This document shows positions 17,841 through 26,190 of a stretch of DNA of 64,000 nucleotides, in pieces. Position numbers and translations under genes: made by a program. Source of the DNA: CAZUSO01 sp964622775 (lineage in GTDB: Bacteria > Bacteroidota > Bacteroidia > Chitinophagales > Chitinophagaceae); NCBI GenBank assembly GCA_964622775.1, contig CAZUSO010000006.1, positions 1-64,000 of the forward strand, read 5' to 3'. The notes below the pieces were generated by a model. That model was not told the DNA's origin. It did no database searches and was given only the letters and a program-made list of their open reading frames with translations. The number at the start of each line of letters is the position of its first letter. Within the stretch, counting starts at the first letter, position 1.

Positions 17841-19025
17841 TCATGCCCCTGTAGATGCTTTTCGAAATACGAACAGGAGTATCCGGGAAGCGCCATAGGT
17901 TAATAAGCCTGAGAGAATGGCTAACACGGTTCCGCCTAAAAAAAATGCGATTCCGGCTTCTTTGAATTGCTCCAGCGAAATATTTTTCCAGCTAAAGGAC
18001 CAGTCCTCGTAACCCAGTATAATCTTTCCTGAAATGAGACTCAATGCCCAGAAAAACGGGGTGAAGGGAAAGATACTGATATTAGCAGCTAAGAGAAAAA
18101 GGGCTTTATTCATCTTGAAAAAGAGCGCTAAAGGAATACCAATCAGCAACTGGAAGCCCCAGACCGGGACAATGCCCATAAATACACCGAAAGCCAGGCT
18201 TTTTGCTTTGTGATGATCAGACTCCGCGGGATGAATAAAGACCTGCCGGAATATAGCTTTCCAGCCATCTCGTCTGCCTAATTTTACAATAAAATTCCGG
18301 GGATGAATCCATAGCAGCGCTATGAAAGTCAGGAAAGTATTGAGTACGCTGATACGGGCAAAATCCTTAAAAGGCCGGAAGTGCGAGATGCGTTCCGCTG
18401 CCGGCGGATAATATACCGATACCGGTACGCTACGGACGGGTATGTTCTTCCAGGCTAAGCGTACGGGCGCTTCAATTTCGAATTCATACTTACGGGTATA
18501 AAAGCGCATATTGCGCATAGGCTCTAAAGGGTAGAGTCGGTATCCCGACTGAGTATCGGGCAGCCGGATGCCAGTTTCCACCCAAAACCAGAAGTTGGAA
18601 AAACGGTTGCCAAAGCTGCTTTTCCCCGGGATATGTTCCTGGTTCATATTGCGTGCGCCAATGATGAGCGCGTCTGGATTTTGTTCCAGGGCCTTTAAGA
18701 AATGCGGAAGATCACTGGCATAATGCTGACCATCGCTGTCGATGGTTATGGCATACGCATAGCCTTCCTGCAATGCTTTCCGGAAGCCGCTTTGAAGAGC
18801 ATATCCCTTTCCCCGGTTAGAGTTGTATTGTACTGTTTTCAGAAAAGGGAACTGTTGAAGGATATTGGCCGTGTTGTCCGTTGACCCGTCGTTCACCACA
18901 ATAATCTGCTTTGTAAATTCTGCTATACCGCTGATAACCTTAGCCAGTGTTTCTTCATTGTTAAAACTAGGCATGAGTACACAAACTGCATATTGACGAA
19001 ATTTATTTTCAAGAGAAAGGGACAT
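17841..19025 (-). CDS. GT2 glycosyltransferase fused to DUF2062
   Basis: A 394-aa protein from ATG 19025. The first 220 residues are a family 2 glycosyltransferase like dolichol-phosphate mannosyltransferase, with CVLMPSFNNEETL, VVNDGSTDNT, NRGKGYALQSGF and the ITIDSDGQH DxD-type site. The last 150 residues are a DUF2062 domain with hydrophobic segments (GIVPVWGFQLLIGIPLALFF). The fusion suggests a membrane-linked sugar donor such as polyprenyl phosphate. A longer frame to 19121 starts at a non-ATG codon and overlaps the tRNA promoter. Confidence 0.87.
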   Translation of the reverse strand: MSLSLENKFRQYAVCVLMPSFNNEETLAKVISGIAEFTKQIIVVNDGSTDNTANILQQFPFLKTVQYNSNRGKGYALQSGFRKALQEGYAYAITIDSDGQHYASDLPHFLKALEQNPDALIIGARNMNQEHIPGKSSFGNRFSNFWFWVETGIRLPDTQSGYRLYPLEPMRNMRFYTRKYEFEIEAPVRLAWKNIPVRSVPVSVYYPPAAERISHFRPFKDFARISVLNTFLTFIALLWIHPRNFIVKLGRRDGWKAIFRQVFIHPAESDHHKAKSLAFGVFMGIVPVWGFQLLIGIPLALFFKMNKALFLLAANISIFPFTPFFWALSLISGKIILGYEDWSFSWKNISLEQFKEAGIAFFLGGTVLAILSGLLTYGASRILLFVFRKASTGA

Positions 19026-19080
19026 GTATTGGCCGGCAATAATTTGATTCTGATTACAAAGATTGTTTGTTTTTCGCGTA

Positions 19081-19108
19081 TTGTGAAAAGAAAATTTAAT
19101 TACATTTG
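19081..19108 (+). promoter_or_regulatory. Promoter of tRNA-Pro genes
   Basis: TTG at 19081-19083 and TACATTTG at 19101-19108 are spaced by 17 nt, 25 nt before the first tRNA. Confidence 0.6.
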
Positions 19109-19133
19109 CAGCCCTCCGCATTCATATCTTTTT

Positions 19134-19210
19134 CGGGATGTAGCGCAGCCCGGTAGCGCACACGTCTGGGGGGCGTGGGGTCGCAGGTTCAAATCCTGTC
19201 ATCCCGACCA
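19134..19210 (+). tRNA. tRNA-Pro(GGG)
   Basis: The acceptor arm CGGGATG pairs with CATCCCG. The anticodon stem CACGT/GCGTG (with a closing T-G pair) encloses the loop CTGGGGG, giving anticodon GGG for proline. The T-arm GCAGG-TTCAAAT-CCTGT is normal. A 3' CCA is encoded (19208-19210). Confidence 0.95.
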
Positions 19211-19273
19211 AATGACAGAAGCATTTTTCTGAAAGATGCTTCATTTTTAATGGATATGGGTGCGGATATTTTT

Positions 19274-19347
19274 CGGGATGTAGCGCAGCCCGGTAGCGCG
19301 CTTCGTTCGGGACGAAGAGGCCGCTGGTTCGAATCCAGTCATCCCGA
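19274..19347 (+). tRNA. tRNA-Pro(CGG)
   Basis: It has the same CGGGATG acceptor and D-arm as the upstream tRNA-Pro. The anticodon stem CTTCG/CGAAG encloses TTCGGGA, giving anticodon CGG for proline. The genomic bases after the discriminator A are CCG, so unlike its neighbour the CCA end is not encoded. It probably shares the promoter at 19081. Confidence 0.95.
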
Positions 19348-19543
19348 CCGCCAAACGGCGCCATTTGAAGACAAATGACGCCGTTTTTAGTATAAAGTGC
19401 TTTTATAGCAATATGCTTGAAAAACAATAGATAAACCTTTTCTGATAAATCGCCGTGTTCCAAATGGTACACACAATGCTATGAGCAGGCAGGAAACGAT
19501 TAGTCCGCGCGCTATCTGCCTGCCTGATTAAAAGGCGCATTTA

Positions 19544-20092
19544 TTATGGTAAAATTGCTCCAACCTGAAGATCACATCGGTGTCCCGGCTGCCCATGGGC
19601 AGGATTTGGCTTCCCTGAAAACCCGGGAGCAGTTACACCTGTTGTAGCAGCTTGTTGAATAACAGCAGGAGCAGAATTAACAAGAGGTTGATTTATTACC
19701 GGCGCCGCAACAGTTGGAGTAGTTTGGGCCGATGCATTATTGTAGGGAAGTATCTCCCCAACCTGAAAATCACATCGGTGTCCGGGCTGTCCGTGTGCAG
19801 GATTTGGCTTCCCTTCAAACCCGGGAGCGGTTACTCCCGTTTGCTGAGCCGGGTTTTGCGCAGGTGGCTGAGCCACTACAGATGTTGAAACCGTAGTAGT
19901 TGAGGAAGACGTTGGATCTGCACTGATAACGGATGGAGTTTCAGAAGAAGCGGCTGTACTATCTGATGTTTCATTTTGAATAGTTTCCGTTTGTGAAGCT
20001 GCATCCTTTTCCAGGAAAGGCGCTTCAGAACCGTTTTCGTTACACGAAATAACAGTCAGCGCAACAAGTATTGACAAGACAATTGTTCTCAT
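19544..20092 (-). CDS. Lipoprotein with duplicated PAHGQPGHRCD motif
   Basis: A 182-aa protein. It starts with a lipoprotein signal (MRTIVLSILVALTVISC, Cys at 17), so it should be anchored in a membrane facing the periplasm or outside. A long Ser/Thr/Pro-rich linker follows. The C-terminal half holds two near-identical repeats of about 30 residues, GVTAPGF-GKPNPAHGQPGHRCD then -QVG-ILP, at about residues 90-120 and 152-182. The motif NPxHGxPGHRCD recurs in small Bacteroidota lipoproteins of unknown function; the His and Cys could bind metal (inference). ATG 20092 is chosen because it gives the signal peptide. Confidence 0.75.
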   Translation of the reverse strand: MRTIVLSILVALTVISCNENGSEAPFLEKDAASQTETIQNETSDSTAASSETPSVISADPTSSSTTTVSTSVVAQPPAQNPAQQTGVTAPGFEGKPNPAHGQPGHRCDFQVGEILPYNNASAQTTPTVAAPVINQPLVNSAPAVIQQAATTGVTAPGFSGKPNPAHGQPGHRCDLQVGAILP

Positions 20093-20380
20093 AGTAAAAA
20101 TTCTATTTTTTTCAAACATACCGTTTATAATTTTTCTTTCCCTCCTTTTTTCATTTTTTAACTTTCTGCAATTAATGATGTTTTCACCCAAAGCACAGCT
20201 ATTGGTAATAATGGATAGTGTTAAGCCAGGTATAGTTTTCTATTTGCCCAAAACATATTGGATTGAATATTCGTGTTGTTGCTATTTTAGACTGCTTACT
20301 TTCCCCTTTTGGCTTAACCATAGCGATTAATTGCCGCTACAGAACGACAATCAAAGACAAAATCATGCGAGGCATATAAA

Positions 20381-20415
20381 AAGGAGAACTGCCTGAAATT
20401 CAGGCAGCTCTCCTT
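20381..20415 (-). terminator. Terminator after first T9SS gene
   Basis: Arms AAGGAGAACTGCCTGA and TCAGGCAGCTCTCCTT pair with one mismatch, and on the minus strand the stem is followed by TTTTTAT. It ends the gene at 20437-21351. Confidence 0.85.
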
Positions 20416-20436
20416 CTATGCGTATTTTTTTATCGG

Positions 20437-21351
20437 TTATTTCTTCACAAACTTCTCTACGGAAATAGTACGTTCCGTAATTACCTGAATGGAATACATG
20501 CCGGCAGGTAATGCAGATACATCTACAGAATATTGTTGAGTGCCTGCTGCTGCACTGCCTAAATATTTTGAACTCAAAGCACGGCCATTCAAATCCAGGA
20601 TACGGGCAACAGTATATTTATTAGCCTTGTCAAAATTTAATTTGAATGACAATTGATCCGTAGTCGGGTTTGGATATATTTCCAAAGGCGTGTAGTGGGT
20701 ATTGTTCAGCAATTCCGTAAGACCGGAGGGATTTCCCTGCCAGATTACAGGGATATAGGCCCAGTTATTCAGGTGGTTTGTGTCCACATACGGAGCATCA
20801 TCCCAACTGGGATAAGGACGAACGTGTGTGTACCAACCATAGGTGTTTCCGTTTACCAGGTCAGCGCGCCTGACAACCATATTTATAAAAGGCAGATTGA
20901 TACCATCATAGTCCACAAAATTTGAGTCAAAATACGGAATATTCAGCAGCGTATTGATAGAATCTGTAGTTTCGAACCAAGTGGTAGGCACAGAAACAAT
21001 CCCAGCATAGCCGGTGTCTGCACTGATGTCTGCTAAGGTATCTGCATATATATTAAACCCCATTGTGCTATCAGCATTCAGTACCGACCAGGGGCCAAGA
21101 AACTGAATGGTGTCATTCATAGGCAAGGTACCGCCGGCCGAGTCGATGCCGTAGCCTATGTAGGCAGGAATACTGTCATTAAGCGCACCAAGATCTCCAC
21201 CGTTAAAATAATACGAGGATGAAAGTGGTACGCCCGGATTCAATTCCTGATCGGGAATCATAAGAGCCTGTGCAGAGAGGTCTACTGTTTGAGCATAAGC
21301 CCCCATTGTCATTGCCCCTAAAAGGGCCAAGCTTGTCAAAATCTTTTTCAT
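20437..21351 (-). CDS. T9SS type A sorting-domain protein 1
   Basis: A 304-aa secreted protein from ATG 21351. The signal peptide MKKILTSLALLGAMTMGAYAQ is nearly the same as in the next two genes. The middle (about 200 residues) has no recognised domain and is rich in Asp, Asn and Tyr. The last 80 residues are a type IX sorting domain: LEIYPNPTTDQLSFKL, then ILDLNGRAL, then DVSALPAGMYSIQV, ending in KFVKK. It should be exported and attached at or released from the cell surface. A strong terminator follows and a TACATTCG box lies upstream. Confidence 0.87.
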   Translation of the reverse strand: MKKILTSLALLGAMTMGAYAQTVDLSAQALMIPDQELNPGVPLSSSYYFNGGDLGALNDSIPAYIGYGIDSAGGTLPMNDTIQFLGPWSVLNADSTMGFNIYADTLADISADTGYAGIVSVPTTWFETTDSINTLLNIPYFDSNFVDYDGINLPFINMVVRRADLVNGNTYGWYTHVRPYPSWDDAPYVDTNHLNNWAYIPVIWQGNPSGLTELLNNTHYTPLEIYPNPTTDQLSFKLNFDKANKYTVARILDLNGRALSSKYLGSAAAGTQQYSVDVSALPAGMYSIQVITERTISVEKFVKK

Positions 21352-21466
21352 AATGTTTCTTTTTTTTTGAAGGAATGATAATAAATTCAGCATCGAATGT
21401 AGGCTACATTTTTGGAAAAATCAAAATTTTATTAGAAAATGTATTAATTGCTCTGCAGTAATAACT

Positions 21467-21497
21467 ATAGAAGGTAGCCCGAGGGGCTACCTTCTAT
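21467..21497 (-). terminator. Terminator after second T9SS gene
   Basis: A perfect 14-bp stem, ATAGAAGGTAGCCC with GGGCTACCTTCTAT, with a 3-base loop. It lies 25 nt beyond the stop of the gene at 21523. Confidence 0.8.
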
Positions 21498-21522
21498 AAA
21501 ATAAAGGTTAAATGGAGTAATA

Positions 21523-22341
21523 TTATTTGCTGATGGTCAGCTTGCTGATAGCACGTTGCTGGTCAGTAACCAATTCAATAGTGTAGATACCATTGTTCAA
21601 AGCGCTCACGTCTATGGAGAACTGCTGCGCTCCGGGAGTTTGCTTGCCTAAATCCTTGTTCAATACTACGCGACCGGTCACATCAGTTACGCGAATAGAA
21701 GCTGGGGTGGTGGTATTGAAACTGTAGTTCACATTAACTGTGCTCGTGGCAGGATTAGGGAAGATTTCTAAAGATTCCTTGTTTAAATTATCAAACATAT
21801 TTATACCTGAAGCTTCATTAATAGTTATAGAATTTCTTTGTGCAACATTATTGCCCTCAGGACTGATATCGGTTAAGGAATCAAATGTTGCATTGGTCGT
21901 TGTGCCGGGATCATTGAAAAACCCTGTACCACTCCACCCGTACGTCACTGCTGTAAAGTCAGTAATTGTAGTACCATTGGGAATATTTATGGTACCTAAA
22001 CTTCCTATGGTGGAGCCATTAAGAACATAGCCATTAATGGCAATACTGGAATCAACGGGAACATCCACCCCTGTTTTTGTAATACCCACAAAATCGGTAG
22101 CAGCAAATCCTAATATGCTACCGTTAAATTCAAACCTGAACGAATCATCCATAGCAATGGCTTCCGGCCCTAAGTTAGTTATATTAACCCTTACCCAAAA
22201 AGTATCACTGGCTCCAAATGCTTCATATACCTGGCCTTCGGTCGGTTCTACAAGATCCAACTTAAGATCAATTTGTTTTTGGGCATTTATTGCCGGAATG
22301 AATGCTCCCAAAAGGGCTAAGCTTGTCAAGATTTTTTTCAT
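21523..22341 (-). CDS. T9SS type A sorting-domain protein 2
   Basis: A 272-aa secreted protein from ATG 22341 with the signal MKKILTSLALLGAFIPAINAQ. The central part looks like a beta-rich CARDB-like domain (DTFWVRVNITNLGPEAI). The C-terminal sorting domain (SLEIFPNPATSTVNVNYSF, RVTDVTGRVVLN, DVSALNNGIYTIEL, ISKLTISK) is almost identical to that of protein 3. A -7 box TATATTTG (22388-22395, minus) lies about 47 nt upstream. Confidence 0.88.
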   Translation of the reverse strand: MKKILTSLALLGAFIPAINAQKQIDLKLDLVEPTEGQVYEAFGASDTFWVRVNITNLGPEAIAMDDSFRFEFNGSILGFAATDFVGITKTGVDVPVDSSIAINGYVLNGSTIGSLGTINIPNGTTITDFTAVTYGWSGTGFFNDPGTTTNATFDSLTDISPEGNNVAQRNSITINEASGINMFDNLNKESLEIFPNPATSTVNVNYSFNTTTPASIRVTDVTGRVVLNKDLGKQTPGAQQFSIDVSALNNGIYTIELVTDQQRAISKLTISK

Positions 22342-22387
22342 AATTTTTGATTTTTTATTTGAATAAAGATGTTTCATAATTCAAGGT

Positions 22388-22395
22388 CAAATATA
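22388..22395 (-). promoter_or_regulatory. -7 box of T9SS protein 2 promoter
   Basis: TATATTTG on the minus strand matches TAnnTTTG and lies about 47 nt before the start at 22341. Confidence 0.5.
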
Positions 22396-22455
22396 AGATG
22401 TATTTTTTCAATACCAAATTTTTTTTGACAAAAATATACTTATCCTTATGCTGTA

Positions 22456-22491
22456 ACAAAAGGAGCCGCTCTGTAGGGCGGCTCCTTTTGT
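22456..22491 (-). terminator. Terminator after third T9SS gene
   Basis: ACAAAAGGAGCCGC (22456-22469) pairs perfectly with GCGGCTCCTTTTGT (22478-22491), 23 nt beyond the stop of the gene at 22514. Confidence 0.85.
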
Positions 22492-22513
22492 TCGTTAAAA
22501 TTAAACAATTTTA

Positions 22514-23338
22514 TTATTTACTGATGGTCAGCTTGCTGATAGCGCGTTGCTGGTCAGTAACTAATTCCATAGTGTACATGCCATTATTCAATGTGCTTAC
22601 ATCTACAGAGAACTGCTGAGCTCCCCGATTTTGTTTGCCTAAATCCTGATTCAATACTACACGGCCGGTAACATCGCTAATGCGGATGGAAGCCGGGGTA
22701 GTCGCAGTAAAATTGTAGTTTACATTAACTACACTTGTTGCCGGATTAGGGAAAATCTCTAAGGAAACTTTAGTTAAGCCTTCTATTTCAAAAATGCCAG
22801 CGGGAACTCCAAATGTGAAGTTCACATCATAGGCATTATCTCCTGTTAAAGAACCATCGTCATCGGGAGCATCCTGGTTAACATCGGGGTCATTGAATGG
22901 TGTGTTGGTATTATCGAATCCATAACCTTCAACATGAAAAGTCCAATTAGCATCATTGGGTACGGTGGTTGAAACATCCACCCCAGCTTGTGTCGTACCT
23001 ATCACTTGCCCCTTAACAAATGCTAGACTAACAGTATCGGAAGCGCCAGGAGCGATTGACAATGAATCAAATAGACCGTAAAACCAGTATTGTTCCCCAT
23101 CTGTCCCCTCTGCCAATCCTAAATACCATAGTTTGATGGTATCTGTTTCGTCTATTGCGACAGTACCATTATTGGCAATAGCAGTAACGCAATAAAAGGT
23201 ATCTCCCTCGGCTAAGTTGTCATATGTCGCATTTGCTTCTGGAAAAACATTCGAAATTGCAATATTAATTTCTTTTTGGGCATAAGCTCCGGTTGTTATA
23301 GCCCCCAAAAGAGCTAAGCTTGTCAAAATTTTCTTCAT
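22514..23338 (-). CDS. T9SS type A sorting-domain protein 3
   Basis: A 274-aa secreted protein with signal MKKILTSLALLGAITTGAYAQ. The central domain starts EINIAISNVFPEANATYDNL and contains a CARDB-like stretch (CVTAIANNGTVAIDETDTIKLWYLG). The sorting domain (SLEIFPNPATSVVNVNYNF to ISKLTISK) is nearly identical to that of protein 2, while the middles differ. A -7 box TATCTTTG lies about 38 nt upstream. Confidence 0.88.
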   Translation of the reverse strand: MKKILTSLALLGAITTGAYAQKEINIAISNVFPEANATYDNLAEGDTFYCVTAIANNGTVAIDETDTIKLWYLGLAEGTDGEQYWFYGLFDSLSIAPGASDTVSLAFVKGQVIGTTQAGVDVSTTVPNDANWTFHVEGYGFDNTNTPFNDPDVNQDAPDDDGSLTGDNAYDVNFTFGVPAGIFEIEGLTKVSLEIFPNPATSVVNVNYNFTATTPASIRISDVTGRVVLNQDLGKQNRGAQQFSVDVSTLNNGMYTMELVTDQQRAISKLTISK

Positions 23339-23376
23339 AATCTTCGTTTTTAAATTAAAAATCTTTTTTAGGGTGC

Positions 23377-23384
23377 CAAAGATA
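23377..23384 (-). promoter_or_regulatory. -7 box of T9SS protein 3 promoter
   Basis: TATCTTTG on the minus strand matches TAnnTTTG, giving a leader of about 30 nt. Confidence 0.55.
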
Positions 23385-23416
23385 AGTCATTTTTTCAAAA
23401 AGGTAAGGTTCTATCC

Positions 23417-24061
23417 CTAAATTTTTTCCGGACTTGCTTCCATACTCACTTTTACATAATTATCTACAGGTAGCCTTTTCGCAATAGCGCGGCCTAAGGT
23501 AATTTCATCAGTATATTCCAGCTCGCCGCCAAACGATACCCCGCGGGCAATACCCGTGATCCGAACCTTACAATCCTGAAGCTGCCGGCTTAAATAATAT
23601 ACCGTAGTATCGCCTTCAATAGTCGGACTCAGCGCCATAATGATTTCCTGCACCTGCCCCGCCGCAGCCCGTTGCTTTAACTGCCCGATGAAGAGCTGTT
23701 CCGGCCCTATACCGTCAAGAGGGGAAAGTAATCCGCCCAGCACATGATACAGCCCGTGGTACTGATGGGTATTTTCAATGGAGATAATATCGCGGATATT
23801 CTCCACCACACAGATCATCTCCGGGTTACGGGATCTGTCCGAGCAAATGCTGCATTGGGGATGGTCGGAAATATTATTGCACTGGCTGCAGTAATGAATC
23901 TCATCACGCATTTTGGTAATGGCATTGCTGAAATGTTGCACCTTTCCCTTTTCCTGCTTCAATAAATGCAATACCATACGCAGCGCCGTCTTTTTGCCAA
24001 TCCCGGGGAGGCTGCTGAATGCGTTGACCGCGTCTTCAATGAGTCTGGAAGAAAAAATCAT
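23417..24061 (-). CDS. recR: Recombination protein RecR
   Basis: A 214-aa protein from ATG 24061. It has the N-terminal helix-hairpin-helix LPGIGKKTALRMVLHLL, the four-cysteine zinc finger CSQCNNISDHPQCSIC near residue 56, and a Toprim domain with ICVVENIRDI and YHVLGGLLSPLDGIGPEQL. It works with RecF/RecO to load RecA at gaps. The box TATTTTTG (24066-24073, minus) is only 4 nt before the ATG, so the mRNA is probably leaderless, and the longer TTG-started frame runs through this promoter. Confidence 0.95.
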   Translation of the reverse strand: MIFSSRLIEDAVNAFSSLPGIGKKTALRMVLHLLKQEKGKVQHFSNAITKMRDEIHYCSQCNNISDHPQCSICSDRSRNPEMICVVENIRDIISIENTHQYHGLYHVLGGLLSPLDGIGPEQLFIGQLKQRAAAGQVQEIIMALSPTIEGDTTVYYLSRQLQDCKVRITGIARGVSFGGELEYTDEITLGRAIAKRLPVDNYVKVSMEASPEKI

Positions 24062-24065
24062 GATC

Positions 24066-24073
24066 CAAAAATA
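24066..24073 (-). promoter_or_regulatory. -7 box of recR promoter
   Basis: TATTTTTG on the minus strand, 4 nt before the recR ATG. Transcription would start at or next to the start codon. Confidence 0.55.
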
Positions 24074-24293
24074 CAAACAATGTCTTTAAATCCGGAGCGT
24101 ATCGCCCAAATTATTGCTTTACACAAAGGAGATGGAAGAAGATGACTGGATGTTGGCTATTAGTTATTTAACCAATGTCTCGCATATCGTTCATTTCCTA
24201 TGCTCCGTACTTTGTTTCCACTTTCAAGTTCCATTTTCTATTCTCAATTCTCCGATATGCTGTATTTTCGCAGTCATAATAAAGCGCGAATCA

Positions 24294-26183
24294 TTGAAAT
24301 CAGGAAAAACTCAACTTCCATTTTTGAAAACAGCAGCGGTACTCAGTTTCCTAATGATACTGCTGTCCGGGCTGCTCAGGAGCCACAGGCTGTCCGCCCA
24401 GGAAGCGGGAACAGGGAAACCGGTAAGAATTATGTTTCTGGTAGATGCCTCCAGCAGTATGGTTAATGAATGGAACGGCGGTGAAAGCCGCTTTCAGGCT
24501 GCTGTCCGGCTCATTATGGCCATTGTGGACAGCACCTATGCCATCAACGGAGATGCAGAGTTTGCCGTAAGGGTATTCGGTCACCAGCACCCCGCACAGG
24601 AAAAAAACTGCTACGACAGCCGACTTGAAGTTGCATTTAATAAGCAAAATATCGACCAGATAAAAACCCGGTTGCAATATATCTCGCCGTTAGGATATTC
24701 CCCGATTGCCTGGTCCCTGAAAGAAACCGCACTGGAAGACTTCGGACAAAGCAATAAATACGCCTATAGCATTATCCTTGTGACAGACGGTGGCGAAAGT
24801 TGTGGCGGTGACATCTGTGCCACGATGCAAAAATTATTAGCGGATAAGATCAGCTTCCGGCCTTATATCCTTAGTATGATTGACTACGAGCCGCTGAAGC
24901 AGCAATACGATTGCCTGGGCGCTTTCATCACTGTAGCTAAGGAAGCCGATATTGCCCCGGCCATTCAAAAAATTATGGACGATAACCGCCCGGTTATTAC
25001 CATGTTCGGCCTTGCGCGGCCGTTTGTTCCAATGCCGAAATCACCGGAGCCGCCACCGGTAGTGATACCGCCTGCCCGCTCCGTACCGGTAGTGACCGCT
25101 TCACCCATAAACACAAGAGATACGGTGGCTCCTCCTGTAGTGGAACCACAGGCATCACAAACGCCTCCATTGCCGGATGGCGCAAGGCACAGAGCAGCTG
25201 TAGAAACACTACAGGTACGGAAAGTGGTCATAAAACCTTTGAAGCCTTTACACTCCGATGCGGTGCCAGCCCGCTTTAATATCCTTTTTTCTCTGGCGAA
25301 TGCCAAGCCGGTAAGTGTTCCGCATCTTCCGCAATTTAAAAATCCCCTGCCGCCCGATCCGGCCAGACCCCTGAAACCTGTTACCGCCGCTACTAATCCT
25401 GATGTTGCAAATTTGCCGCCGGCCATTGTTACAACTAAGGATGCAGACAGAACAACCCTGCAGATTTATTTTACCAATGGGAAAGGAAAGTATTATTCCA
25501 CAGAGCCTGATATGATCATTGCCGACTCTAAAACCGGCAAGCAGGTTAAAAGACAATTCCGCACGGTTGATTTTAACGGTATTCCCGAAGCCATTGAAGT
25601 TCCGGCAGGTACTTATGACATCACCTTCCCGGGCAGTACCAACCGGGCTTCTAATGCTATCATAACTGCCGAAAAGGAAAACAGGGTAGAGATTGTAGTA
25701 AATAATGGTTCGCTGGCCTTTGCCTACACCGGTAATCCGGAACGGCCGGTGAAAGAATATATAGCCTATGTAAGCAAACGCTTCGAAGACCGTACTGTAA
25801 CGGAACAAAATTGTGATATCAGCCTGCCATACGAGCCCTCCAACTATCATATTGAAATCAATACCCTGCCGCCCACTTTGCTGAATGCCGATATTTCCTT
25901 CGGCGCCGTAACCCTTATCCAGCTTCCGGAACCAGGTGCTGTTCAGATAGACAATACGGATAATATCGGCAGGGTGGAATTCTGGCGCCAGTTGGGCGAT
26001 CAGTTTGTCCGGTTTTATGAAATGAATGTATTGGGGGATGTTGCCGGTCAGCAGGTTGAGCTGAAGCCCGGCCCATATGAAGTGCGCTATATCCGGCCTA
26101 CCGGAGGCCCCGTTCGTAAAGTTTCGGTGATTCGTTTTCAGATTAAAAGTAATGAAACCACTATGGTTCATTTAGAACAATAA
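24294..26183 (+). CDS. Exported von Willebrand factor A domain protein
   Basis: About 629 aa from TTG 24294, which gives a signal peptide (FLKTAAVLSFLMILLSGLL, cut near RLSAQ). A VWA domain follows with the MIDAS motif DASSSM at about 51 and LVTDGGESCGG near 165. Residues 240-380 are a Pro-rich linker. The C-terminal 250 residues are beta-rich repeats (IYFTNGKGKYYSTEPDM, EVPAGTYDITFPG, LKPGPYEVRYI) that look like carboxypeptidase-regulatory-like modules. The start is uncertain; the frame stays open to 24114, but TATTTTCG at 24263 suggests a promoter just before 24294. A histidine kinase gene starts 7 nt after the stop. Confidence 0.75.
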   Translation: MKSGKTQLPFLKTAAVLSFLMILLSGLLRSHRLSAQEAGTGKPVRIMFLVDASSSMVNEWNGGESRFQAAVRLIMAIVDSTYAINGDAEFAVRVFGHQHPAQEKNCYDSRLEVAFNKQNIDQIKTRLQYISPLGYSPIAWSLKETALEDFGQSNKYAYSIILVTDGGESCGGDICATMQKLLADKISFRPYILSMIDYEPLKQQYDCLGAFITVAKEADIAPAIQKIMDDNRPVITMFGLARPFVPMPKSPEPPPVVIPPARSVPVVTASPINTRDTVAPPVVEPQASQTPPLPDGARHRAAVETLQVRKVVIKPLKPLHSDAVPARFNILFSLANAKPVSVPHLPQFKNPLPPDPARPLKPVTAATNPDVANLPPAIVTTKDADRTTLQIYFTNGKGKYYSTEPDMIIADSKTGKQVKRQFRTVDFNGIPEAIEVPAGTYDITFPGSTNRASNAIITAEKENRVEIVVNNGSLAFAYTGNPERPVKEYIAYVSKRFEDRTVTEQNCDISLPYEPSNYHIEINTLPPTLLNADISFGAVTLIQLPEPGAVQIDNTDNIGRVEFWRQLGDQFVRFYEMNVLGDVAGQQVELKPGPYEVRYIRPTGGPVRKVSVIRFQIKSNETTMVHLEQ

Positions 26184-26190
26184 TGAGCTT

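Noticed and set aside
18993..19378. Plus-strand frames containing DVAQPGSA
   Set aside because: They read through the tRNA-Pro genes in the sense direction and are artefacts.
19122..19472. Minus-strand frame of 116 aa containing MTGFEPATPRPPDV
   Set aside because: It is the reverse translation of the two tRNA-Pro genes, a well-known false protein in databases.
24965..26171. Two long minus-strand frames (153 and 307 aa)
   Set aside because: They mirror the Pro-rich linker and beta-rich end of the VWA protein; Gly-rich and without known motifs.
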